A DNA stretch of 14,194 bases from JAYRWN01 sp041917975 (GTDB taxonomy: Bacteria; Bacteroidota; Bacteroidia; Chitinophagales; Saprospiraceae): NCBI GenBank assembly GCA_041917975.1, contig JAYRWN010000281.1, positions 1 through 14,194 of the forward strand. Direction: 5' to 3'. Of this stretch, positions 1-7,313 are shown one piece after another. Position numbers and translations under genes: made by a program. Positions within the stretch are counted from its first letter, which is position 1. Each line of letters opens with the position of its first letter. The notes below the pieces were generated by a model. The model saw only the letters and a program-made list of their open reading frames with translations, searched no databases and was not told the origin of the DNA.

Positions 1-2
1 AT

Positions 3-560
3 GTTTCAATCCTTGTTTTTATGGATTCTGAATTCGAAGATTAATCGAAAGCATAAAAAGCGTATGGAACGAACTTCGTTTCAATCCTTGTTTTTATGGA
101 TTCTGAATTCGAAGCTCCTTGAGCGAATTGGCACCGTCGGTATTCCCTTTTAGTTTCAATCCTTGTTTTTATGGATTCTGAATTCGAAGTTTAACACGAA
201 AGATTATGAATTACGATTTAGAAATGTTTCAATCCTTGTTTTTATGGATTCTGAATTCGAAGTTTTTTGAAATAATTCTTTATTCCTTGTCGGTTTCCAG
301 TTTCAATCCTTGTTTTTATGGATTCTGAATTCGAAGGTTTCTAAAGCTGCCGCACCAGATAGTATTGACGTTGGTTTCAATCCTTGTTTTTATGGATTCT
401 GAATTCGAAGTCTGAACCTTGAAATATCTTTGATGCAAGCAAAAAGGAGTTTCAATCCTTGTTTTTATGGATTCTGAATTCGAAGCTTTTTTGCTGAAAA
501 CGCATTACCAGCAAAAGAAGCCCGTTTCAATCCTTGTTTTTATGGATTCTGAATTCGAAG
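3..560 (-). CRISPR. Type I-B CRISPR array (8 repeats, 7 spacers; cut by left edge)
   Basis: Eight perfectly identical 37-base repeats start at 3, 78, 153, 226, 300, 374, 449 and 524. On the plus strand each begins GTTTCAATCC and ends GAATTCGAAG. The seven spacers are 38, 38, 36, 37, 37, 38 and 38 bases long and unrelated to each other. Bases 1-2 belong to a further spacer, so the array continues beyond the left edge. On the minus strand the repeat ends GGATTGAAAC; ATTGAAAC is the known 8-base 5' handle left by Cas6 in type I-B systems, so the precursor crRNA is read leftward from the leader at 561 onward. The repeat can form only a short stem (AATCC with GGATT, 10-base loop). The uniform repeats and intact adaptation genes suggest an active array. 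No spacer was seen to match elsewhere in this window. Confidence 0.98.
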
Positions 561-786
561 TCACTTTTGGCTTTATGTAATTGATAATCAATATACAACA
601 ACACATTTACCTCGCCCTTAATTAAGTAAACAAGCTTGTCAAAGATCATTTTTTAGTCGAAATAATTATGGTTTTCAAATAACTAAATGCTTGATATTTA
701 ATATTTTATATGTGTTTTTTTCTTTATTCCTGATAAATTATACATGGAATTTGATCAAGCTCTACTACCAAATATACAAACATTAA
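561..786 (-). promoter_or_regulatory. CRISPR leader
   Basis: AT-rich, non-coding 226-base stretch between the leader-side repeat (ends 560) and the cas4 stop codon (787). Its place follows from the repeat orientation: the crRNA strand is minus, so the leader must lie on the right of the array. Leaders of type I systems are AT-rich, carry the array promoter and hold the sites where Cas1-Cas2 integrates new spacers. Three short inverted repeats are visible: ATTGATAATCAAT at 580-592, CTTAATTAAG at 617-626 and ACAAGCTTGT at 630-639. No open reading frame of note is present. Confidence 0.85.
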
Positions 787-800
787 TTATTTTATGCAAA
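769..800 (-). promoter_or_regulatory. Candidate array promoter (Bacteroidota -33/-7 type)
   Basis: On the minus strand TTTG (800-797) is followed 20 bases later by TATATTTG (776-769). This fits the Bacteroidota primary-sigma consensus TTG-N19-21-TAnnTTTG. The -33 part lies inside the last codons of cas4 and transcription would begin near 762, giving a transcript of about 200 bases before the first repeat. The motif is short and the region AT-rich, so chance occurrence is possible, but position and direction are exactly those needed for the leader. Confidence 0.5.
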
Positions 801-1368
801 TATTCCGATAGGTACAATCAATGCAGCGGCGTTTGAATCTTGTGGCCTTTGGATAGCGGTTATTAGTGATAATATCTTTTATTTTTTCAACACAAAGCCT
901 TACTTTGTTTAAATCACCCTCACCAATTTCTACTTCCACTAATTTGTTCTGACTACGCGTGTAAATCAAAAAACCTTTGCTTACTTGTCTTTGAAAGTTT
1001 TCCGAGATAAGCAACGCATAACAATACAATTGGGTGCAATACGTCGTATAAACCTTTTGCTTGTATTCCGCAAATTTATAGTCCAGAGGTGCCATTGTGC
1101 CATCCGCTAATTCCAGGACTTCATCAATTTCGCCTCTTAGTAGTCCGTTGGTTAAATACTGTTGTAAATGCTTACTCACCACTCCAATGCGTTTACGCAA
1201 ATAATCAGCATTTTCTGAAATTTTCCTTTCATGGATTTTCCGTCCCTTCTGTACTTTGTATAACTTATCTTCATATTGAGGAATGCGCAGAACATACTCG
1301 TAATAAGTAAATCGAGGGCAATAAAGAAATTCAATAATATGCGAAGGTGTAATGCTGAAAGATTCCAT
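787..1368 (-). CDS. cas4: CRISPR-associated exonuclease Cas4
   Basis: A 193-residue RecB-like nuclease of the Cas4 family, which trims prespacers and checks the PAM before Cas1-Cas2 integrates them. Visible features in order: Cys17 in LYCPR; His46; the nuclease core with Asp82 in GEID and Asp96-x-Lys98 in PLDYK; a following Gln-x-Tyr (Q113, Y115); and C-terminal Cys182, Cys185 and Cys191. The four cysteines are the known ligands of the Cas4 4Fe-4S cluster, so the protein looks intact and is of usual family length. The ATG lies one base after the cas2 stop, showing co-transcription. It is the last gene of the operon, after cas2, whereas in many I-B loci cas4 precedes cas1. A second promoter-like element sits at its 3' end and faces the array. 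Confidence 0.96.
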   Translation of the reverse strand: MESFSITPSHIIEFLYCPRFTYYEYVLRIPQYEDKLYKVQKGRKIHERKISENADYLRKRIGVVSKHLQQYLTNGLLRGEIDEVLELADGTMAPLDYKFAEYKQKVYTTYCTQLYCYALLISENFQRQVSKGFLIYTRSQNKLVEVEIGEGDLNKVRLCVEKIKDIITNNRYPKATRFKRRCIDCTYRNICIK

Positions 1369-1369
1369 T

Positions 1370-1660
1370 TTAAAAAAATAAGGCTTTTACTTCATCAGTT
1401 ACTAATTTTGTATCAAAAGCCTGTCCCATCAGTATAACCTGACGAAGCTCCTCTTTAGTCATGGGAAATATATAAACTTTATCTTGATCATGATTTATTT
1501 CAGGTTCTATCTTTAATGCGAGGGCATCACGTTCGTTTGAAGATAAGGTGCCAAGAAAAACGCTTTTTTGTACCCGGTATAATCCTGATTGCAGGCAATA
1601 TTTTGCTACACGGGTACGAACCTTATCATTCGTTATATCATAAATCACCCAGGCTATCAT
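1370..1660 (-). CDS. cas2: CRISPR-associated protein Cas2
   Basis: A 96-residue Cas2, the small ferredoxin-fold dimer that bridges two Cas1 dimers in the spacer-integration complex. It begins with a beta strand ending in the conserved aspartate (Asp8 in VIYDI), followed by a helix with NDKVRTRVAK and the typical RVQKSVFLG segment (residues 29-37) that forms the next strand. Length is normal for the family. The ATG overlaps the cas1 stop codon in an ATGA arrangement, which suggests translational coupling, and the stop lies one base before the cas4 ATG. In Cas2 of this group the role is mainly structural; nuclease activity cannot be judged from sequence. Confidence 0.97.
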   Translation of the reverse strand: MIAWVIYDITNDKVRTRVAKYCLQSGLYRVQKSVFLGTLSSNERDALALKIEPEINHDQDKVYIFPMTKEELRQVILMGQAFDTKLVTDEVKALFF

Positions 1661-2658
1661 AATGGTGCCTTTTTATCAATTAGTTCATTTGCTAATTGGT
1701 GAGCATCAAATTGAATGGTTGATGCACGCGATTGTAATCTACCCTTATACCGGACTTTATCTTCTTCTAGATAATTGTTAAAATGTTCAATGAGTAGTGC
1801 TTTTCCGAGCTTACTTATAGCCATCCCATTTTTTATCTTATCGGTATGGTCTTGCCGTACTCTCTTAGCTGAAAATAAACTAAAAACGACTTTATCGGCG
1901 TATGAACGATAAGGTTCAATAAAGTCATAGACCATACTCTTATAATTATAATCATCCCGGTGTAAAAAGCCTACATATGGATCGATACCTGCTAATATCA
2001 ACGCTTTCTCTACGCGGCTATACAAAACACCATAAGCATAATTGAGAAAAGCATTAAACGCATCAGCGGCTGGGCGAAAACTTCTGCCGCCAAATTTGTA
2101 TTGACGCGGAAGAACAAAACTTATGGTCTCAAAATATATCCGACTGCAATTGCCCTCCCACCCTCTTATGGTATCATCCACTTCATCCACATGCATAGCT
2201 TCTAACGAGGATAATTTGCGACGGAATTCTTCCATTAGTTTTAACTGTGCATCGAGATACCCTAGCAGATGATCACGGTGTTTGCGTAAGCCTAGTACTA
2301 ACTCCATTTGGTTATCCATCTTTGCCCCCACCCATAACTTAGTGTAATGCAAAGATGCTGTATTCAAACTGGCTTCCAACTGTCGTTTCCTAATAAGCGT
2401 CGTACTCCCTAACTTACTATGCCATACCCGACCAATAGGAGTACCATCATTAAGCAAGAATACCACATCAATATTATTTACCAGAGCTAATTTTATAGCA
2501 TCGCTGGATAAGGCTGTACCCATACTTAGCCAGATACTTTGCACCTTATGAGCCGCTATTAAAGTTTTCTTAACTTCGCCCTCAGAGCGCATTTGGACCT
2601 CAAACAAGTCATCTTTCACATGTAAATATGTTCCATATGTATTTATATGTAGCTGCAT
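1657..2658 (-). CDS. cas1: CRISPR-associated endonuclease/integrase Cas1 (type I-B)
   Basis: Cas1 is the metal-dependent integrase that inserts prespacers at the leader-side repeat. From the ATG at 2658 it has 333 residues and begins MQLHINTYGTYLHV, the usual beta-rich N-terminus. The active-site motifs are all present: Glu168 in GWEGN, His233 in GFLHRDDY, and Asp245/Glu248 in VYDFIEPYR. The reading frame is open three codons further to a TTG at 2667, inside the end of cas6. The ATG is preferred because family members begin at this point and it leaves a 2-base gap after the cas6 stop instead of an overlap. The 3' end overlaps cas2 by 4 bases. Family and function are secure. Confidence 0.97.
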   Translation of the reverse strand: MQLHINTYGTYLHVKDDLFEVQMRSEGEVKKTLIAAHKVQSIWLSMGTALSSDAIKLALVNNIDVVFLLNDGTPIGRVWHSKLGSTTLIRKRQLEASLNTASLHYTKLWVGAKMDNQMELVLGLRKHRDHLLGYLDAQLKLMEEFRRKLSSLEAMHVDEVDDTIRGWEGNCSRIYFETISFVLPRQYKFGGRSFRPAADAFNAFLNYAYGVLYSRVEKALILAGIDPYVGFLHRDDYNYKSMVYDFIEPYRSYADKVVFSLFSAKRVRQDHTDKIKNGMAISKLGKALLIEHFNNYLEEDKVRYKGRLQSRASTIQFDAHQLANELIDKKAPL

Positions 2659-2660
2659 GT

Positions 2661-3332
2661 TTAGCAAATTTTCTGAATAGTACCAAATCCTCGCGCTACC
2701 GCCTTTCCGAGGCCGATATTATCGGGTAGACATACGTTGGCTGAAAAGCGCCCGCTGAAGGCCAACATATTCTGATTTTTGAATTTAGTAGTACGTTCTT
2801 TATCAGGATCAAATTCTAGATTAATAATTTCTGATGAGTCAAAAAAGTGTTTAAAGGTTTTAAAAAACGAAAGGATATTTCCGGTTAATATTTTTTCCAG
2901 GAAATTTATCTTCTTCTCTTCTGCTAACTGCTGGTAAATTTGATAATTTACCTGGTTTAAAGCGAGCCAAAGCGTTGAAAAATAGTAATTTTCCAGAACA
3001 TTAGTGAATCCAATAGGTATTCTCTGATGTTTTATTTCCTTGGCAAAAATAGGGTAAATCTGTCCTTCAATATTTAACTCCTTAGTTTTAAGAAACAGTT
3101 CTGCCAGTAAGTCAGCCCCCTCACCTAAACCAACCAGAATCGGTACATTATGTAATATTTTATATTGCACCAAGGGATATGTATAGCGGCTCCGTCCATC
3201 TTCAAAATGGTTATGTAATAACTGGGAATGATCACGGAATAACTTCCCAAAATAGCCCCGCAATTTGTGGGCATCACGCATTGCTAAATGAATTTCCGGA
3301 AAAGAGAGTGTGGTGATCGGTAAAATTGTCAC
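2661..3332 (-). CDS. cas6: crRNA-processing endoribonuclease Cas6 (Cas6b type)
   Basis: A 223-residue Cas6, which cuts the repeat transcript to give crRNAs carrying the 8-base ATTGAAAC handle. The C-terminus shows the glycine-rich loop of the family at residues 207-217 (GLGKAVARGFG), preceded by a beta strand with LAFSGRFSANV. The N-terminal block with KLRGYFGKLF and LLHNHF is typical of Cas6b; His40 or His42 is a plausible catalytic histidine, though Cas6 active sites vary. The start is GTG at 3332; the overlapping ATG is out of frame and followed at once by a stop, and the strand just after the GTG is conserved in the family. A 58-base non-coding gap (3333-3390) separates it from cas3, the largest gap in the operon, where no clear promoter was found. 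Confidence 0.93.
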   Translation of the reverse strand: MTILPITTLSFPEIHLAMRDAHKLRGYFGKLFRDHSQLLHNHFEDGRSRYTYPLVQYKILHNVPILVGLGEGADLLAELFLKTKELNIEGQIYPIFAKEIKHQRIPIGFTNVLENYYFSTLWLALNQVNYQIYQQLAEEKKINFLEKILTGNILSFFKTFKHFFDSSEIINLEFDPDKERTTKFKNQNMLAFSGRFSANVCLPDNIGLGKAVARGFGTIQKIC

Positions 3333-3390
3333 ATTATTCTAATTAATTGATTATTCATGAAGATATTGATAAGATAAAGTATCTTTAAAA

Positions 3391-5631
3391 TTAAATAACT
3401 AATGTATTATTATCGTGGTAGTTATGTACTATATTTAAATCTCTAAATTTTAATCCTGTTTCTGAATCATACAAACAAGTAAAATACTTAAACGAAGGAT
3501 GTTCCTTATCAGGGCGAGGTGGAAAAGCCTTTGTCCAATACTTGCGTATACTTACTTCATGCTTGTTTTTCTCATCAACTTTTGCTCCTTGAAGTTTTTC
3601 ATAGAATAAATCCGGAATGACTGTTTCTGTGTCCATCCCTTCGCGAGTATAAGACTCCTGCAAGCCATCGTTGTCTTTTATATAGTGTAATTGGCGCTGT
3701 ATAATATGATAAGCTCTAAGTCCAGCTTCAAAGCTTTCATCTCTTTCAACATCGTAGTTTATGTAAACTTTATCCACCAACTCAGTTAATTCTTTCTCTT
3801 TCAACTTCTGTCCATTCTTTTCTTGTAATAGTTCAAAAGTTCGAATCAAGAAATCTTCACGAGAATATACTTTTTCCAGAGTAATAGGTTGATGTTTAAA
3901 AACTATAACCTTAGTTCCATCTTTCTTTCGCTGGCGATTAACTCTTCCAGCTCTTTGGATCAGTGCATCCATCGGAGCGTTTTCAGTAAAAAGTACGTCA
4001 AAATCAATATCCAAGGACACCTCTACAACTTGGGTGGCAACAAGCATAAATGGCTCTCCTGTTTTTTCTTTTCGGAGGATTTCTTTCTCCTTTTCTTGGC
4101 GATCAAGTTGGATAAACCTAGAGTGGTAACACATAATATTGGTTGATATAGTTTTGTACCTATTATAAATCTCTATCGCTGCATCTACTGTATTCACAAC
4201 TATCAGAACCTTCTTATTTTTCGAAAGCCATTGTTTTACCTCATTTTCTATCCCTTCGACTCCAGTGTCTCTGGTTTCAAAAACATTCCTGGCTACTTCG
4301 AGCAACTCAGTGTCACGAACAATATTACCGTCTTCAATCTCAAGTGCTTTTTGAAGTAGGTCTAGTAGCTTCCCAGGCATTGTTGCAGTCATGATAAAGA
4401 AAGTTGTCTGAAAATTATCTTTCAAGTACTGGATTGTTGCAACGATAAGACCTAAAGTATAAGGTTGATAAAGGTGGATTTCATCAAGTATAACTTTCGC
4501 TTTGAATAGGTGGAAGGTTTTGATTTCCCAAAAACCAAGGTTAAAACCCTGTGTAAGCAATTGGTCAACCGTACACACACTAACATCCCGAAAAAATGTT
4601 TTGTCAATTAAGAAGCCCTTTTCATCGAAAGAGTCATCAAGTTCCTTTCTAAATAAAAGCGCTGATGAATGGACTACCGCACATCGTTCTAATCCATTCT
4701 CATCAAAATATAGCTTCAAACGCTGATAAATCGCATTGGAAGTAACACGAGTAGGAAGCAAGTAAATTATTTTATCAAATTCTCCTTTCTGACTTGCCCA
4801 AAGCAATGCAGCCTCAGTTTTGCCACTCCCAGTAGGTGCAATGGCAAGCACCGAGCCGGGCATTACACTATCCTCTTGAAATTTCCTGAATTGGAATTTT
4901 TGCCATTCTTTTTTCTCCTCCTTAAGTTTCAATACTATTTTATCTTCAAGAAGTGTTGAACTATACATCCAAGGACTTGGCAATTGTCGGTGAGCAGAAG
5001 CAGTCCAGTCAGCAATATTCAGCATTGCCTTAAAAAAAATGTACTCCGTTCGATGTTTTATTGAGAATGTTGGAGGCACTTGTTTTAAAATATTTTTTTC
5101 AAATACTCTGTACAAATCTCCAGTTGACATAACCGGCATTTTGCCTGACAAATCATTTGCCGCTGGTTGAAAAGGTAATCTATCCTTCTGACTTCTTTCT
5201 AAAAAAAACTTCTTAGCCGCAACAAAGTCTGTTTCAAGTAATCTCAATGGTTTTTGAACATTATCCTGAAATAATGTATCTGTCAAAGCCTTATGATGGC
5301 TAAATATGGCAAATATCCAAAGAGGTTGCTGAATAACACTTGCAGGATTTGCCAATGAAACAAACATCCCAGACAAAAATTCATGCCTAACTGTCCGTTC
5401 AAGCCAGCCCGGTCTTTTATGAATCATGTCTTGAAAATTGCCACATATTTTACCAAAATCATGAAATAAGGCTGACCAGTAACTTTGCCGCCAGGATTCA
5501 TAAGGTATTTGCAGGTCATCTGCATAACGTTTACGAAGATTCTGCCATATTTTGATAACAGCATCCGTATGCTGCATAACTGTTTCACGGGGGTCGGATT
5601 TTGCAAGTAAATGGTCAATATTGCCTGACAT
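3391..5631 (-). CDS. cas3: CRISPR-associated helicase-nuclease Cas3 with N-terminal HD domain
   Basis: A 746-residue single-chain Cas3 that is recruited to the Cascade R-loop, nicks the displaced strand and degrades DNA while translocating. The HD nuclease domain comes first: His21, His57-Asp58 in LFHDFGK, His83, His112-His113 and Asp208 give the full metal-binding set. The SF2 helicase follows: Walker A at 265-272 (APTGSGKT), DEIH at 383-386, TAT at 415-417, and motifs V and VI with SLDIDFD (539-545) and QRAGRVNR (559-566). The C-terminal part (about 600-746) is the less conserved accessory region. No key residue is missing. The ATG lies 9 bases after the cas5 stop codon, so it belongs to the same operon. 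Confidence 0.97.
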   Translation of the reverse strand: MSGNIDHLLAKSDPRETVMQHTDAVIKIWQNLRKRYADDLQIPYESWRQSYWSALFHDFGKICGNFQDMIHKRPGWLERTVRHEFLSGMFVSLANPASVIQQPLWIFAIFSHHKALTDTLFQDNVQKPLRLLETDFVAAKKFFLERSQKDRLPFQPAANDLSGKMPVMSTGDLYRVFEKNILKQVPPTFSIKHRTEYIFFKAMLNIADWTASAHRQLPSPWMYSSTLLEDKIVLKLKEEKKEWQKFQFRKFQEDSVMPGSVLAIAPTGSGKTEAALLWASQKGEFDKIIYLLPTRVTSNAIYQRLKLYFDENGLERCAVVHSSALLFRKELDDSFDEKGFLIDKTFFRDVSVCTVDQLLTQGFNLGFWEIKTFHLFKAKVILDEIHLYQPYTLGLIVATIQYLKDNFQTTFFIMTATMPGKLLDLLQKALEIEDGNIVRDTELLEVARNVFETRDTGVEGIENEVKQWLSKNKKVLIVVNTVDAAIEIYNRYKTISTNIMCYHSRFIQLDRQEKEKEILRKEKTGEPFMLVATQVVEVSLDIDFDVLFTENAPMDALIQRAGRVNRQRKKDGTKVIVFKHQPITLEKVYSREDFLIRTFELLQEKNGQKLKEKELTELVDKVYINYDVERDESFEAGLRAYHIIQRQLHYIKDNDGLQESYTREGMDTETVIPDLFYEKLQGAKVDEKNKHEVSIRKYWTKAFPPRPDKEHPSFKYFTCLYDSETGLKFRDLNIVHNYHDNNTLVI

Positions 5632-5640
5632 AAGTAATGG

Positions 5641-6396
5641 TTAGATTTCCAACTTCACCCGTAATTTATCGGATATCGCAGAATCTGATATTGGGAAAAC
5701 AGGGATAAATCTGTCCAGATAATTGACCCCTGTAATCAGATAATTCAGTCGCATTGGCTCTCCGACGAACGATAGTGTTTTTCTCTGAATTACTCGCCTG
5801 ATACCGTAATCTGATTCATACTGAAATTTGATTGGCAAGTCATACGCAATCGGTTCGGAAGTTGAGTAAATGGAAAAATCATCGCCACTGGATATATTTT
5901 CAATTACCGACGAAATGACATTTCCAGGTACCAGGCAATTAGATAATTCCATTGCTTCCTCAGTGTCCCTGATAATACTTGAGGAAACTACTTTGGCAAG
6001 AGAATCACTGCTGCCCAATGTTAAAGCATAAACAGGATCATCAAAAGCATGTGAGAGCAACATCACTTTGTCCTCCTGCTCACAACCGAAAACGGCAATA
6101 AAATGATTGTCAAATAGAATTTCTCTCTGCACTATTCCGGAAGGATCTTTATCATCGAATTTCCTATATTTCCATAAATCTATGGCATAACCTTCCGAGG
6201 TACCAAAGATTCCTAACTGCCATGCTTCTTCCTCAAAGAAATCCTGTGCTGCTTTTGGGCTCTTGCCAAACGCTGCCCCGGCTAACCCAATAAGCGTGGT
6301 GGGTGGTGGCAAGTGCAATGACTTATGGAAATTTTGAAACTCAGGATTTCGAAAAGTCACTGTCATTGCACGGAGTTCTATGGCGCAATAAATCAT
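5641..6396 (-). CDS. cas5: Cascade subunit Cas5 (type I-B)
   Basis: A 251-residue Cas5, the RAMP-fold subunit that caps the 5' handle of the crRNA and joins Cas8 to the Cas7 backbone. The N-terminal beta strand is followed by the family signature at residues 29-44, LPPPTTLIGLAGAAFG, with FRNPEFQNFHKS just before it. Later conserved-looking segments are REILFDNHFIAVFG (91-104) and the YALTLGSSDSLAKV stretch. Length is usual for the family. Its ATG overlaps the cas7 stop (ATGA), suggesting coupled translation. The match is clear to Cas5 in general; the exact subtype label (b, h or t) rests on the neighbouring genes. Confidence 0.93.
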   Translation of the reverse strand: MIYCAIELRAMTVTFRNPEFQNFHKSLHLPPPTTLIGLAGAAFGKSPKAAQDFFEEEAWQLGIFGTSEGYAIDLWKYRKFDDKDPSGIVQREILFDNHFIAVFGCEQEDKVMLLSHAFDDPVYALTLGSSDSLAKVVSSSIIRDTEEAMELSNCLVPGNVISSVIENISSGDDFSIYSTSEPIAYDLPIKFQYESDYGIRRVIQRKTLSFVGEPMRLNYLITGVNYLDRFIPVFPISDSAISDKLRVKLEI

Positions 6397-7301
6397 TGAC
6401 CGTAGTATTTTTTAACCCATGATTCGATTTTTTCAAAACCCTCTTTCAGGCTCACGACCACAGCATCTTTGCCAAAAACAGCCTCTTGTGAAGCGAAAAC
6501 ATGGTCAGCAATGAAACGGTCATAGTCAGACACAACACTTTTCAGCACATCAGCCATTACCTTGCCTTCGTTCACTTTAACTGCCTCAAGGAATACCGGA
6601 TTTTTGGCGCTCATTGCAGCAGCGGCAATAAACTTGGGGGAGATGTCGGCAAGGAAGCGGGTTTGGCGACCGCTGCTCCACAGATTCCTGAAAGTATTGA
6701 GGAAGGCAATGGTACGTTTGTATTTTTCGGCAGCTTCCAATTCTCCCTTTTCAAATCCTTGTCCTGCACCGATTCTATCCAGTTCAATCATGATAGTACC
6801 CCTATAAATGCCGGAGTGGATTTCTGTTTCAAAAATATTAGGCTGTATTTCCTCTCCTTTTTCGTTTTTTATGCCCTTACCCATATAATTAGTTGCATAA
6901 TCAAGATCTCCTTTGTAATCGGTAAGAGCAACCAATCCTTCAACTCGAACCGGAGAAGTCCGAACCGTACTTGTACCTTTACCCTTTTCTTCCTTTGAAG
7001 GAGCGGCGTCCATGTAGCCAAACAAGTCGTCGTCAATGTACTCGACTGGCCTGATTTGAGTTTTTGGTGCCCCCTTTTTGGCACTTGCTTCCTGAATGGG
7101 GGATAAAGTCCAACCCATTTCAGACAATCTATCTCTCATAGCACGGCGAAGAGCCTGCGCAGAAACGTAAGGAAGCTCAGCCCCATTTGCAAGTGTTATT
7201 TTCTTGATGGGGTTGATGTTGTCCACCTCCTTGTCAGCACCATTAAGACTGGCAAAGGTGACTTTGGAAAGGTAGGTGATGGTTATACTATTGATTTTCA
7301 T
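6393..7301 (-). CDS. cas7: Cascade backbone protein Cas7 (Cst2/DevR family)
   Basis: A 302-residue Cas7 of the DevR/Cst2 group, several copies of which polymerise along the crRNA spacer in type I-B Cascade. Diagnostic segments are SLNGADKEVDN (18-28), a short strand ending ANGAELPYVS and the basic helix AQALRRAMRDRL (48-59), which together form the DevR signature at the N-terminus. The middle contains the GLVALTDYKGDLDYATN region and the C-terminal part the RQTRFLADISPKF segment seen in this family. The ATG lies 12 bases after the cas8b stop and the stop overlaps cas5. In Myxococcus the homologue is DevR of the dev locus, but here the full cas context makes a standard immune role most likely. 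Confidence 0.94.
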   Translation of the reverse strand: MKINSITITYLSKVTFASLNGADKEVDNINPIKKITLANGAELPYVSAQALRRAMRDRLSEMGWTLSPIQEASAKKGAPKTQIRPVEYIDDDLFGYMDAAPSKEEKGKGTSTVRTSPVRVEGLVALTDYKGDLDYATNYMGKGIKNEKGEEIQPNIFETEIHSGIYRGTIMIELDRIGAGQGFEKGELEAAEKYKRTIAFLNTFRNLWSSGRQTRFLADISPKFIAAAAMSAKNPVFLEAVKVNEGKVMADVLKSVVSDYDRFIADHVFASQEAVFGKDAVVVSLKEGFEKIESWVKKYYGQ

Positions 7302-7313
7302 ATGAGATGTGTT

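Noticed and set aside
2659..2667. Longer Cas1 starting at TTG 2667.
   Set aside because: It would overlap cas6 and add only three residues before the ATG at 2658, which fits the family N-terminus.
3333..3390. AAGATA...TATCTT inverted repeat in the gap between cas3 and cas6, considered as a terminator or internal promoter site.
   Set aside because: Six-base A/T-rich arms with a 14-base loop and no clear T-run are too weak, and the flanking genes are clearly one cas operon.
6501..6998. Open frame of 165 codons on the plus strand opposite cas7.
   Set aside because: It lies entirely within a clearly conserved Cas7 gene, and its translation shows no known motif. It is a shadow frame.
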